Shown: positions 1-6,062 of the stretch, piece by piece | Layout: each line of letters starts with the position of its first letter | Position numbering within the stretch: the stretch's first letter is position 1 | Assembly: GCA_964517345.1 (NCBI GenBank) | Contig: CAZFBZ010000041.1 | Span: 1-12,653 of the forward strand | DNA: 12,653 nt | Source of the DNA: DAISLF01 sp964517345 | GTDB lineage: Bacteria > Patescibacteriota > Gracilibacteria > Peribacterales > Peribacteraceae | Direction: 5' to 3' | Made by a program: the position numbers and the translations under genes | The notes under the pieces: generated by a model | Told to the model about the DNA's origin: nothing | Seen by the model: only the letters and a program-made list of their open reading frames with translations | Databases searched by the model: none

Positions 1-147
1 ACAGGTCTCTCGCTTGGATTCGAGGTGAGCACAAGTCCGGAGGACGCCGTGCGAACCCGAAGCCACGCGATGCCCCGGAGCGAGCCGCAGCGAGCGTAGT
101 GGGTACAAAACCTGGGGTCGCAGGTTCGATCCCTGCCGCGCCTGCCA
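1..147 (+). tRNA. tRNA-Trp(CCA), 5' part outside window, interrupted in the anticodon loop
   Basis: The 3' half is clear. The T arm has stem GCAGG (120-124), loop TTCGATC and stem CCTGC (132-136). The acceptor 3' strand is 137-143, the discriminator is G144 and CCA is encoded at 145-147. The variable loop is GGGTC (115-119) and the anticodon 3' stem is ACCTG (110-114). The matching 5' stem CAGGT lies at 2-6, followed by C7 T8 C9. Joining C9 to C106 gives a normal 7-nt loop, CTCCAAA, with anticodon CCA. U72, C68 and G73 agree with the known bacterial tRNA-Trp identity elements A1-U72, G5-C68 and G73. The D arm and 5' acceptor must lie just upstream of the window. tmRNA is unlikely because position 70 is C, so there is no G3-U70 pair. 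The T-arm half is near certain; the Trp assignment and the split are inferred. Confidence 0.72.
10..105 (+). other. Putative 96-nt intron in the tRNA-Trp anticodon loop (between positions 34 and 35)
   Basis: These 96 nt separate the two halves of the anticodon arm. The boundaries are set by requiring a 7-nt CCA loop. The insert is GC-rich and folds by hand: a 5' hairpin pairs 10-15 with 23-28, and a second pairs 30-32 with 49-51 and continues as GTCC (35-38) with GGAC (42-45). It is much shorter than known group I introns, I recognise no group I core, and with this boundary it ends in A rather than the invariant G. I also could not form an archaeal bulge-helix-bulge at the junctions. If exon 1 ended at U8 and the intron at G103, the group I end rules would be met, but the loop would have 8 nt. 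The intron class is unknown, and a degenerate or misassembled insert is possible. Confidence 0.45.
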
Positions 148-149
148 GA

Positions 150-1420
150 TCACTCACCGTCAGGCTGCTCTGCGGTGTCGCCCGGCAAGCGCATCCGTCC
201 GTTTTGTACTGCGTCGATGTACGGCGCCCACTGTTCCTGCGCGTTGCGGTACGGCACGCCGTAGTCGCCGTCGAGTTGTTCGGAGTGTCCGGTGATGACG
301 GAGAGGAAACTGAGAATCAGCGCGAAAAATACGCACATAACGATTACCAGAAGCGTCATGCCCGCTGCGCGGAATTTTTCGGGCAACTCTGTCATGGCGA
401 CAGCGAAGAGCAGCGGAACGAGCGGCAGGAAAACCAGATGATAAAACGGCAGCGGCGGGACCCCGAGCGCGATGTAGCCAGCGAACGATAACGTCGTGGT
501 GCACAGAAGGAACAGTACGTACTGATCGAGTGCGGAGAGGTGCTGTGGTGCGCGCAGTGATGCCGACTGGCCCAGAATGTTGCGCACCGCGAGAACGGCG
601 CCCGCGAGGGCTCCGGCGGCGATGAGCCATGTCCCCCCTTCCGCCGCGCCGAGGATCCACTCCGGGATCGCCGCGGGCCGTACCGGACCCCAGACGTAGT
701 CCAGACCTACGGCGCCGTTGATGCCGACGAGCCAGCGCAACTGCTCAAAAATATTTCCGGCGTTCCGCGTGGTTGCGTGTGTCAGGTTCTGGAAACCATC
801 CTGAATATGAAAGGCGATGTACGGCGCGTAACACACGAGGAAGACACCGGCGGCAATGGCGATGTCGCGCCAGCGTGGCCGGACGCGCAGCAGGGCCAGC
901 CAGAGGATCGTGGCGACGGGCATCGCCCATGCGCTCATGTGCAGCTGCGTGAGCAGGGCCATGCTCGCCGCGGCCCCCCAGAGCCTCCAGGAGCGCCGGT
1001 CCTCGATGTAGGAGACCAGGAGCCATCCCGTGAGGACAAGGAACGGCAGCAGGGCATCCTGTGCCCAGATTTTCCGCGACAGTACGAAGAGCCACGGTGA
1101 CATCGCCACGATGGCGCTGGTACACAGAGCGAGCAGCGTGCCGCCGATCCGGCGCAGAAAGAAAAACAATCCGATGATACCTGCGGCATTGAGCACGACG
1201 ATCCATCCCGTCACAAACAGCGGGTCTGTCTTGAGGAGGATCGCGGGCCAGAGGAGCAGCAGGAAGAACGGCGGATTGAAGAGTCCCGTGGAGGACTGCA
1301 GTCCCACCAGCGGCAGCGTGCCTTTCTGCAGATGCGCGGCGGCGAGGGCGAACGCCTTGAACTCATCGCCTTTGAATTCCATCGCATCCAGCGACACAAA
1401 GCGCAGCACGATGCCCGCAA
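150..1420 (-). CDS. Polytopic membrane glycosyltransferase, GT-C/GT39 (ArnT-PMT)-like, 5' end lost in gap
   Basis: This is a very hydrophobic protein of about 420 visible residues with many predicted membrane helices, such as LFNPPFFLLLLWPAIL and VLFLLCTTTLSFAGYIALGV, and a short polar C-terminal tail. The visible N-terminus carries a Gly-Asp-Glu triplet (residues ~14-16 counted from the GTG at 1409) just after what looks like the end of a first helix. This resembles the acidic motif in the first periplasmic loop of GT39/ArnT-type enzymes, which move a sugar from a lipid-phosphate carrier onto a protein or glycan. The frame stays open upstream of the GTG (Ala-Gly-Ile) into the N run, so the true start and first helix are in the gap. 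The TGA stop is 2 nt from the 3' end of the convergent tRNA. Donor and acceptor are unknown. The membrane protein call is firm and the GT-C class is likely. Confidence 0.72.
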
Positions 1421-1520
1421 NNNNNNNNNNNNNNNNNNNNNNNNNNNNNNNNNNNNNNNNNNNNNNNNNNNNNNNNNNNNNNNNNNNNNNNNNNNNNNNN
1501 NNNNNNNNNNNNNNNNNNNN
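1421..1520. other. Scaffold gap (100 N)
   Basis: This is a run of exactly 100 N, probably a placeholder rather than a measured distance. It hides the start of the glycosyltransferase at 150-1420 and any continuation of the small reading frame at 1521-1726. Adjacency across it depends on the assembler. Confidence 0.97.
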
Positions 1521-1573
1521 GCCTGCATGCGCTCCAGGAGATCGGCGAGCTCGGCGGCGTTGGCGGAGTCCTC

Positions 1574-1726
1574 CTAATCAGCCAGGAGCACGCGGATGCG
1601 TTCCTGCGTTGTGCCGAGGCGGCCGGCGAAGGCATTGAGATTCCAGACGGCGGCGCCTTCGATTTTCGGACGGGCCGGGGCGGCTTCAGCGGTGCGGTCA
1701 GGGGTGAGCTGTTCGAGGGAGGCCAT
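1574..1726 (-). CDS. Small protein of unknown function with in-frame amber codon
   Basis: An ATG at 1726 opens 50 codons ending in TAG at 1574-1576. The product is soluble and rich in Ala, Leu and Arg, with a central segment WNLNAFAGRLGTTQERIRVL that looks like a helix-turn-helix-sized helical unit; I do not recognise the family. The same frame continues past TAG without another stop to the gap at 1520, reading EDSANAAELADLLERMQ, with 16 of 17 codons ending in G or C. The original protein may therefore have been longer, with a CAG-to-TAG change. No Shine-Dalgarno sequence precedes the ATG. It lies 129 nt downstream of the SGNH gene on the same strand. It could be a real 50-residue protein, a pseudogene, a readthrough gene or a base error. 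Confidence 0.4.
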   Translation of the reverse strand: MASLEQLTPDRTAEAAPARPKIEGAAVWNLNAFAGRLGTTQERIRVLLAD

Positions 1727-1855
1727 GGACGTGTGGGGGGAAAAGTCGTTTTGATGCTAAGAGCTCCCGCGGGATTTTTCCGGTTTTGGTCTGGCGAAAC
1801 GGTGCCGACCCGGATACGTGTCTCACGATCGGCAAAAAAGCGAGGCAGGCGTTCT

Positions 1856-3187
1856 CTATCGTCCCGGACTGCCCCCGCCGATCGCGTCCCCGATGAGCTT
1901 GCCGAGGGCCGTGCCCAGCAGCTCGTTGCCGCGCGTGTTGAAGTGGCAGCAATCATCAACGAGCAGCGGTTCGGACACGTTGCGGAACAGCGTGGAGAAA
2001 TCGGCGAAGTGTGCCCCGTCGGTTCGCTGCAGATCCTTGCCGGCCTCGCGCATCGCGGGGAAGCCCAGTTCGACCGCCGCACGATGATCGGCGTTTTGCA
2101 TCAATTCCTCTTCTTCGGGCGCGATGATCTTTGCGCCGGGGGCGTACTGATTGGGCTGCAGAACATGCAGGAACTCGGCACCATTGCCTTTCGCGAGGTA
2201 ATACATTTGCCGAGCGCCCTCCTTCCAGATTCCCGCTAAATCCTGCGTGTACGCCTCTTCGCTGTCGTAGTGCGGAACGGGACCCGTGACGGTGTAGTCC
2301 AGATGTTCCTCGCCCCGGTAATCCTGCAGCGTTTTCTGCTGCGTGGAGATGGCCGATTCAACGCGCCGGTCCATCACCTTCCAGAGGAAGGACGCCAGCA
2401 TGCTGAAGCGCAGCGGTCCGTTGAGCAGCGACTGTGCCAGGGAATGCCGGGATTCCCGCAACACGGCGACTTTGCCGATCATCAGCTGGAGGGTCGGGTC
2501 CGGATGCATCGATTGCATGTGGAAGTACCAGCCATAGGGATAGAACGGCGACACCTGTTCGTTGATGTTTTCGGGGTGCGGCCTGAAGGCTTCATTGAAG
2601 CCGTCGATCAGCAGGACCACGTCGAATTTCGCCCCGAGCGTCAACAGATAGCTGAGGGAGAGCAGGTGCTGCGGCTGGCGGTAACTGTAGAAGGCGCCCG
2701 AACTAATGACGATATTCTTGTCCTTGAAGCGTGGATATTTCTGCAGTTCCTGGATCATGGGGACCGTGCCCTGGCGTTCCCAGAATTGCTTGGCGACCGA
2801 GCCGCCGAAGATGCCGATGACGACGGTGTCTTCGCGGCGCTCGCGCACCAGCGGGCCCGAGCCGACATCGTAGCCGTACTGCTCCAGCTGCTCTTCGCCA
2901 TGGGTCCGCGTGTTGTTGATTTCGCGCGGGGTGACGACAAAGCCCAGGTACGGATGGATGATGCGTCCGAGAAATTGGGGGATCTCCCGTTCCTCGGCGC
3001 CTCCCGCTTTTGTCTCGCCGGCCACCAGTGCGGCCTCGGCCGCGATTCTGCCGTATGTGGCGGGGGCCCGCTCCAGAAGACTGAGGGCGATCCAGCTCCC
3101 CAGCTCCGCCGTGACCAGGATGAGCGCCAGGGCCGCCCCGCAAAAGAACAGGCGTCGGCGTCGCGAGAGTGGATGATGCTTCTTCAT
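1856..3187 (-). CDS. Membrane-anchored SGNH/GDSL hydrolase-like protein
   Basis: The protein has 443 residues. A basic N-terminus (KKHHPLSRRRR) is followed by one hydrophobic helix at ~13-37 without a clear cleavage site, so it is probably a signal anchor with the enzyme domain outside the membrane. SGNH blocks follow in order: IGIFGGS at 124-130 (candidate nucleophile Ser130), SSGAF near 162-166 (block II Gly), IDGFNE at 194-199 (block III with Asn198), and DDCCHF at 411-416, the DxxH motif with Asp412 and His415. Such proteins deacylate or modify envelope polysaccharides and lipids; the substrate cannot be read here. The start is the ATG at 3187, since no earlier start gives a better anchor. 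The stop is TAG. It is divergent from the M23 lipoprotein gene, with a 12-bp palindrome 13 nt upstream of the ATG, and a glycosyltransferase lies downstream. Fold confident, function general. Confidence 0.8.
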   Translation of the reverse strand: MKKHHPLSRRRRLFFCGAALALILVTAELGSWIALSLLERAPATYGRIAAEAALVAGETKAGGAEEREIPQFLGRIIHPYLGFVVTPREINNTRTHGEEQLEQYGYDVGSGPLVRERREDTVVIGIFGGSVAKQFWERQGTVPMIQELQKYPRFKDKNIVISSGAFYSYRQPQHLLSLSYLLTLGAKFDVVLLIDGFNEAFRPHPENINEQVSPFYPYGWYFHMQSMHPDPTLQLMIGKVAVLRESRHSLAQSLLNGPLRFSMLASFLWKVMDRRVESAISTQQKTLQDYRGEEHLDYTVTGPVPHYDSEEAYTQDLAGIWKEGARQMYYLAKGNGAEFLHVLQPNQYAPGAKIIAPEEEELMQNADHRAAVELGFPAMREAGKDLQRTDGAHFADFSTLFRNVSEPLLVDDCCHFNTRGNELLGTALGKLIGDAIGGGSPGR

Positions 3188-3200
3188 TCGGGTGGGTACT

Positions 3201-3212
3201 CTAACGCGTTAG
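3201..3212. promoter_or_regulatory. 12-bp perfect palindrome, possible operator
   Basis: CTAACGCGTTAG is a perfect palindrome in the 98-nt region between the divergent SGNH and M23 lipoprotein genes, 13 nt upstream of the SGNH ATG. On the minus strand its right arm overlaps TAGAGT, a weak -10-like hexamer. This is the position expected of a repressor site for the SGNH promoter. Nine of the twelve bases (CTAACGCGT) recur at 8372-8380. No regulator is known. Confidence 0.3.
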
Positions 3213-3245
3213 GGCCGGGCCGGGAACTGTCCGCGGCAAAAGCGC

Positions 3246-3273
3246 TTGCGGGCCGTGCAGTGAGAGGTGTAAT
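3246..3273 (+). promoter_or_regulatory. Candidate sigma70-type promoter of the M23 lipoprotein gene
   Basis: The -10 is TGTAAT at 3268-3273 (5 of 6 consensus). A weak -35, TTGCGG, lies at 3246-3251 with a 16-nt spacer. The predicted transcription start is near 3280, so the ATG at 3286 would have a leader of about 6 nt and the upstream in-frame GTG at 3277 would not be transcribed. Confidence 0.4.
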
Positions 3274-3285
3274 CAGGTGCAGAGC

Positions 3286-3972
3286 ATGCATACCTCGCGG
3301 ACCGCCACCGGATTTCTCATCTCCGGCGCGGCAATCGTGTTGCTGACCGGATGTTCGGCGACTGCGCCGGCGCCCTCGTCCACTCCGTCAGCCTCCTCGT
3401 TTTCCTCGGTATCATCACCTGTTGTCTCGCGGTCTTCCGCAGCGCGTTCATCGGAGGCTGCTCCCGCGTTGTCGCTCCGCCCCCCGCTCACCAGTGCCAT
3501 ACAGCGTGTCACCAAGAAGCGATTCGGCACCTACGTGACGCCGCAGCAGTCCCCCGTGAACCCCGAGCGCTTCACGGGCTTCCACACGGGTGTCGACTTC
3601 GAGGCGTTCCCCGAAGAACGCAAGACTGACGTGTCCGTCTCGGCCATCTGCGCCGGGCGCGTGCGCGTCGCGCGTTTCGTCTCGGGCTACGGCGGCGTGG
3701 CCATTCAGGAGTGCCGCATCAACGATGAACCCGTCACGGTGCTTTACGGCCACCTGCGCTTGGCTTCCATAAAGGTGAAGGCTGATGACACGCTCGCTGC
3801 CGGTGACGTGATCGGCGTGCTTGGGGAGGGCTACGGCCCCGAGACTGACGGCGAACGCATGCATCTGCACCTCGGCATTCACCGCGGAACCGCCATCGAG
3901 CTGCGCGGCTACGTCGGGGCGGAAGCCGAACTCAGGGACTGGATGGACCCGATGGCCGTGCTCGGCCTCTAG
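3286..3972 (+). CDS. M23-family peptidoglycan endopeptidase, lipoprotein
   Basis: From the ATG at 3286 the protein has 228 residues. An in-frame GTG at 3277 would add three residues, but the promoter position favours the ATG. A short signal peptide ends in the lipobox LLTGC with Cys23, so the mature protein should be lipid-anchored. A Ser/Pro/Ala-rich linker (~24-65) spans the envelope. The M23 (lysostaphin/LytM-type) domain follows with all zinc ligands: His100 and Asp104 in HTGVD, and His195 in HLHLG, with the supporting YGHL at 154-157 and His193. The family cleaves peptide cross-bridges in peptidoglycan. It ends in TAG within a CTAG shared with the stop of the convergent ATP-grasp gene. 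Family assignment is firm; the bond cleaved is unknown. Confidence 0.88.
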   Translation: MHTSRTATGFLISGAAIVLLTGCSATAPAPSSTPSASSFSSVSSPVVSRSSAARSSEAAPALSLRPPLTSAIQRVTKKRFGTYVTPQQSPVNPERFTGFHTGVDFEAFPEERKTDVSVSAICAGRVRVARFVSGYGGVAIQECRINDEPVTVLYGHLRLASIKVKADDTLAAGDVIGVLGEGYGPETDGERMHLHLGIHRGTAIELRGYVGAEAELRDWMDPMAVLGL

Positions 3973-4979
3973 TTCCTGGCGCACTCCGCCAGGAGATCGG
4001 CGAGGCGATGGAAGTACCGCTCGGCGCCTTTTGCCTTTCCTGTCGGATCGTTCTGTCCGGAATAATCCGCGTACGAGAGTCCGGCCTGCGCATTGAGCTC
4101 GATCAGTTTCCAGCGCCCGTCTTTGCCGCGCGCCACATCGACGCAGTAGATGCGGTGCGGGAAACGCGAGAGCTCTTTGTCCACGGCGCGAAACATGGCC
4201 ATGGCTTCGTCCGGGATGCGGTCCACCGCAAGTTCCCAGATGTGCCCGCCCTGCGCGACGTTCGCCAGATACGACCCTTTCCGGGGCTCACGGATGAAGA
4301 CGCAGAACACCTCGCCGTCGAGCGAGACCATCCGGAAGTCGTGCAGTCCCTTGGCGATGCCGGGGATGCCGCCGCTCGTATCCACGAACTCCTGGAGGAT
4401 GTACGGGAATGACGGGATCTCTGCCAGGATCTCTTCCTTGGGCCCGATTAAAATGCCGTCTCCGCCCAGCCCGTCGTTGGGTTTGGCGACAACGAATGAT
4501 GACGGAATGAGCGCCTCTGCCGCTGCGGCCTCGGCGGCCGAGCGCACGGTGATGCTCTTCGGACTGAATTCGGCGAAGGTGCGGTAGGTCCACGCTTTGT
4601 CGTCGCAGAGGGTGTTAAGCTCGATGTCATTGAGCATCCGCACGGTCTTGTCGGGTGTGAAGCGTCCGCGGTTGAAGATCAGAGACGACTCGCATCGTCC
4701 GTTTTCCCGGACAAAATCGTTTCCGTTCCACCGCCAGCAGCCGTCGAAGGCGTTGCCGCCGAGGTAGGTCTTCTGCCCCCGGACGACCACGCACGCCGTT
4801 CCCCGTTCCTTTAACAAGCCCGCCAGCACGCCATATGCCTGCCTGTAATCGTCGTCGGAGAATGGGTAGGCGTCAGCGTCCGGTTCCGTGAAGTAGATGG
4901 CGATTTGCGGCTGAGGAGGCAAAAACAGGGGAGAACGAGCGAACTTGACGACGGTAGTACCCGCCCGGCCTTCCCGCAA
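3969..4979 (-). CDS. ATP-grasp domain protein (glutathione synthase/RimK-like carboxylate-amine ligase)
   Basis: The protein has 336 residues and no signal peptide, so it is probably cytoplasmic. ATP-grasp elements are in order: an N-terminal Rossmann-like lobe beginning at QIAIYFTEPDADAYPF, Lys166 in VVAKPNDGLGGDG with the Gly-rich phosphate loop at 169-175, the hinge YILQEFVD at 193-200, DFR at 214-216, KGSYLANVAQGG at 234-245, and the Mg-binding IELNAQAGLSY with Glu294 and Asn296. ATP-grasp enzymes join a carboxylate to an amine or thiol through an acyl-phosphate. The substrate is unknown. The start is uncertain: TTG at 4979, or TTG at 4922, since conservation seems to begin near residue 25; no ATG is available. 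It sits between two M23 genes, convergent with the first and divergent from the second, so a peptide or envelope substrate is possible but only inferred. Confidence 0.82.
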   Translation of the reverse strand: MREGRAGTTVVKFARSPLFLPPQPQIAIYFTEPDADAYPFSDDDYRQAYGVLAGLLKERGTACVVVRGQKTYLGGNAFDGCWRWNGNDFVRENGRCESSLIFNRGRFTPDKTVRMLNDIELNTLCDDKAWTYRTFAEFSPKSITVRSAAEAAAAEALIPSSFVVAKPNDGLGGDGILIGPKEEILAEIPSFPYILQEFVDTSGGIPGIAKGLHDFRMVSLDGEVFCVFIREPRKGSYLANVAQGGHIWELAVDRIPDEAMAMFRAVDKELSRFPHRIYCVDVARGKDGRWKLIELNAQAGLSYADYSGQNDPTGKAKGAERYFHRLADLLAECARN

Positions 4980-5052
4980 GCTGTTGCCAAAAAATCATTA
5001 TTGTCTCTGTCAAGCATGGCCGGCTTCGCGTCTGGATGGGACGGGCGTTTTT

Positions 5053-5061
5053 TGGTATACT
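5053..5061 (+). promoter_or_regulatory. Extended -10 promoter of the second M23 gene
   Basis: TGG-TATACT is an extended -10 element with a 5/6 hexamer. The predicted start of transcription is near 5068, two bases before the ATG at 5070, so the mRNA would be essentially leaderless. There is no good -35, which extended -10 promoters do not need. Confidence 0.5.
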
Positions 5062-5069
5062 GATCGGAA

Positions 5070-6062
5070 ATGCACATCGAAATCGAAATCCCCCGCCCCG
5101 CACTCACCCTGCTTGTCCTGGCCGCCGTCACCGGTTGGGGGCTCGTGCTGACGCGCGGACTGGCGTCGCCGACTCCGCCTGTCGCGGATCTCGTCCATAC
5201 ACAAGAAGAATTCCCGATGTCCGCCGCCGCCTCGTCCGGCGCGGACGCCGCCGTCATGCCGGACGCGCAGGGAGGCGACGACACGCCGCCCCAGCACGCA
5301 ATCGCCGAGGCGGAACTCCGCGCCCTCCAGGCACGCGAGGAACAGTCTGTGCTGATGGCCAAGGAAGACATTCTCCGTCTCCAGCTTCAGGTGCTCGCCG
5401 ATGAGCGCCGCGAGATGGGTGCCAAAGTGGACCCGGCACTCGAGGAGCAGTTCCGCCAGAGCACGCGGATGCTCGTCGAGCTCGTGCAGGACGAACGCCG
5501 CGCCGAACAGTTCCTGCTGACGTCCTTCAACGAGATGTGGGAGGCCGAGAACCGCGCCATCGCCGCCGCACCCGGCGCGCCTCCGGGCGGACAGGTGATG
5601 CTGCAGTGGCCGGTGAACCCGTCGCTCGGCATCTCCGCGTACTTCCTGGATAAGAGTTACGAGGCCACGCTGAAGATGCGCCACTACGCCATCGACATTC
5701 CCGTCATGCAGGGCACGTCCGTGCGCGCGGCCGCGGGCGGCATCGTCGCCGACGTCATCGATCACGGTCTCGGATTCAGCTACATCACTATCGAGCATCC
5801 GGGCGGTTACTCCACGCTGTACGGCCACCTCTCCGGATTCACCGTCACCAAGGGCCAACACGTCGTGGCGGGAGACGAGATCGGCAGGTCCGGCGGACGC
5901 CCGGGCACGCGCGGCGCGGGTCTCTCCACCGGTCCCCACCTGCACTTCGGCCTGCACATGAGCGGCGCCGCCATCGATCCGCTGCAGTTCCTGCCGCCCC
6001 ACGCCAACGTCCGCACGCCCGACGAGGGCAGCGAGACGATCGCCCCGAACGCAGGTCTCTGA
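5070..6062 (+). CDS. M23-family peptidase with N-terminal membrane anchor and coiled coil
   Basis: The protein has 330 residues. One hydrophobic segment at ~10-30 (LTLLVLAAVTGWGLVL) acts as signal anchor. A Pro/Ala/Ser-rich stretch comes next, then a charged heptad-like helix at ~78-165 rich in Glu, Arg, Leu and Gln, probably a coiled coil. The C-terminal M23 domain has the full zinc set: His205 and Asp209 in HYAID, and His292 in GPHLHFG, with YGHLS at 251-255. The membrane anchor, coiled coil and LytM order resembles the EnvC/MepM type of division or elongation hydrolase. All ligands are present, so it should be catalytically active rather than an activator. It stops with TGA directly abutting the stop of the convergent gene (TGATCA, 6060-6065). 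The family is firm; the specific cellular role is not shown. Confidence 0.88.
   Translation: MHIEIEIPRPALTLLVLAAVTGWGLVLTRGLASPTPPVADLVHTQEEFPMSAAASSGADAAVMPDAQGGDDTPPQHAIAEAELRALQAREEQSVLMAKEDILRLQLQVLADERREMGAKVDPALEEQFRQSTRMLVELVQDERRAEQFLLTSFNEMWEAENRAIAAAPGAPPGGQVMLQWPVNPSLGISAYFLDKSYEATLKMRHYAIDIPVMQGTSVRAAAGGIVADVIDHGLGFSYITIEHPGGYSTLYGHLSGFTVTKGQHVVAGDEIGRSGGRPGTRGAGLSTGPHLHFGLHMSGAAIDPLQFLPPHANVRTPDEGSETIAPNAGL

Noticed and set aside
10..105. Group I intron or archaeal bulge-helix-bulge intron
   Set aside because: It is too short for group I, with no recognisable P3-P7 core and no terminal G at the boundary giving a 7-nt loop. No bulge-helix-bulge pairing forms at the junctions.
7..109. 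Amber-suppressor tRNA (anticodon CTA) if the splice boundary shifts by one base (intron 11-106)
   Set aside because: It would tie in with the in-frame TAG at 1574, but TAG ends at least three sound genes here (SGNH, M23 lipoprotein, ATP-grasp), and U72/C68/G73 fit tRNA-Trp with CCA.
106..147. 3' end of a tmRNA rather than a tRNA
   Set aside because: Acceptor position 70 is C, not the U of the G3-U70 pair needed for alanylation, and the discriminator is G. The anticodon stem partner CAGGT at 2-6 fits a tRNA.
1801..1856. Terminator after the SGNH gene (T run near 1835-1840 on the minus strand)
   Set aside because: No stable stem directly precedes the T run.
2270..3346. Long plus-strand open frame opposite the SGNH gene
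   Set aside because: It has a composition typical of the reverse complement of a coding region and no domain signal, while the minus strand carries all the SGNH blocks.
4985..5013. TTGACA (5013-5008, minus) as a -35 for the ATP-grasp gene
   Set aside because: No acceptable -10 lies 16-18 nt downstream (TTGGCA only), and the nearby AATAAT is only 5 nt away, so no promoter could be supported.
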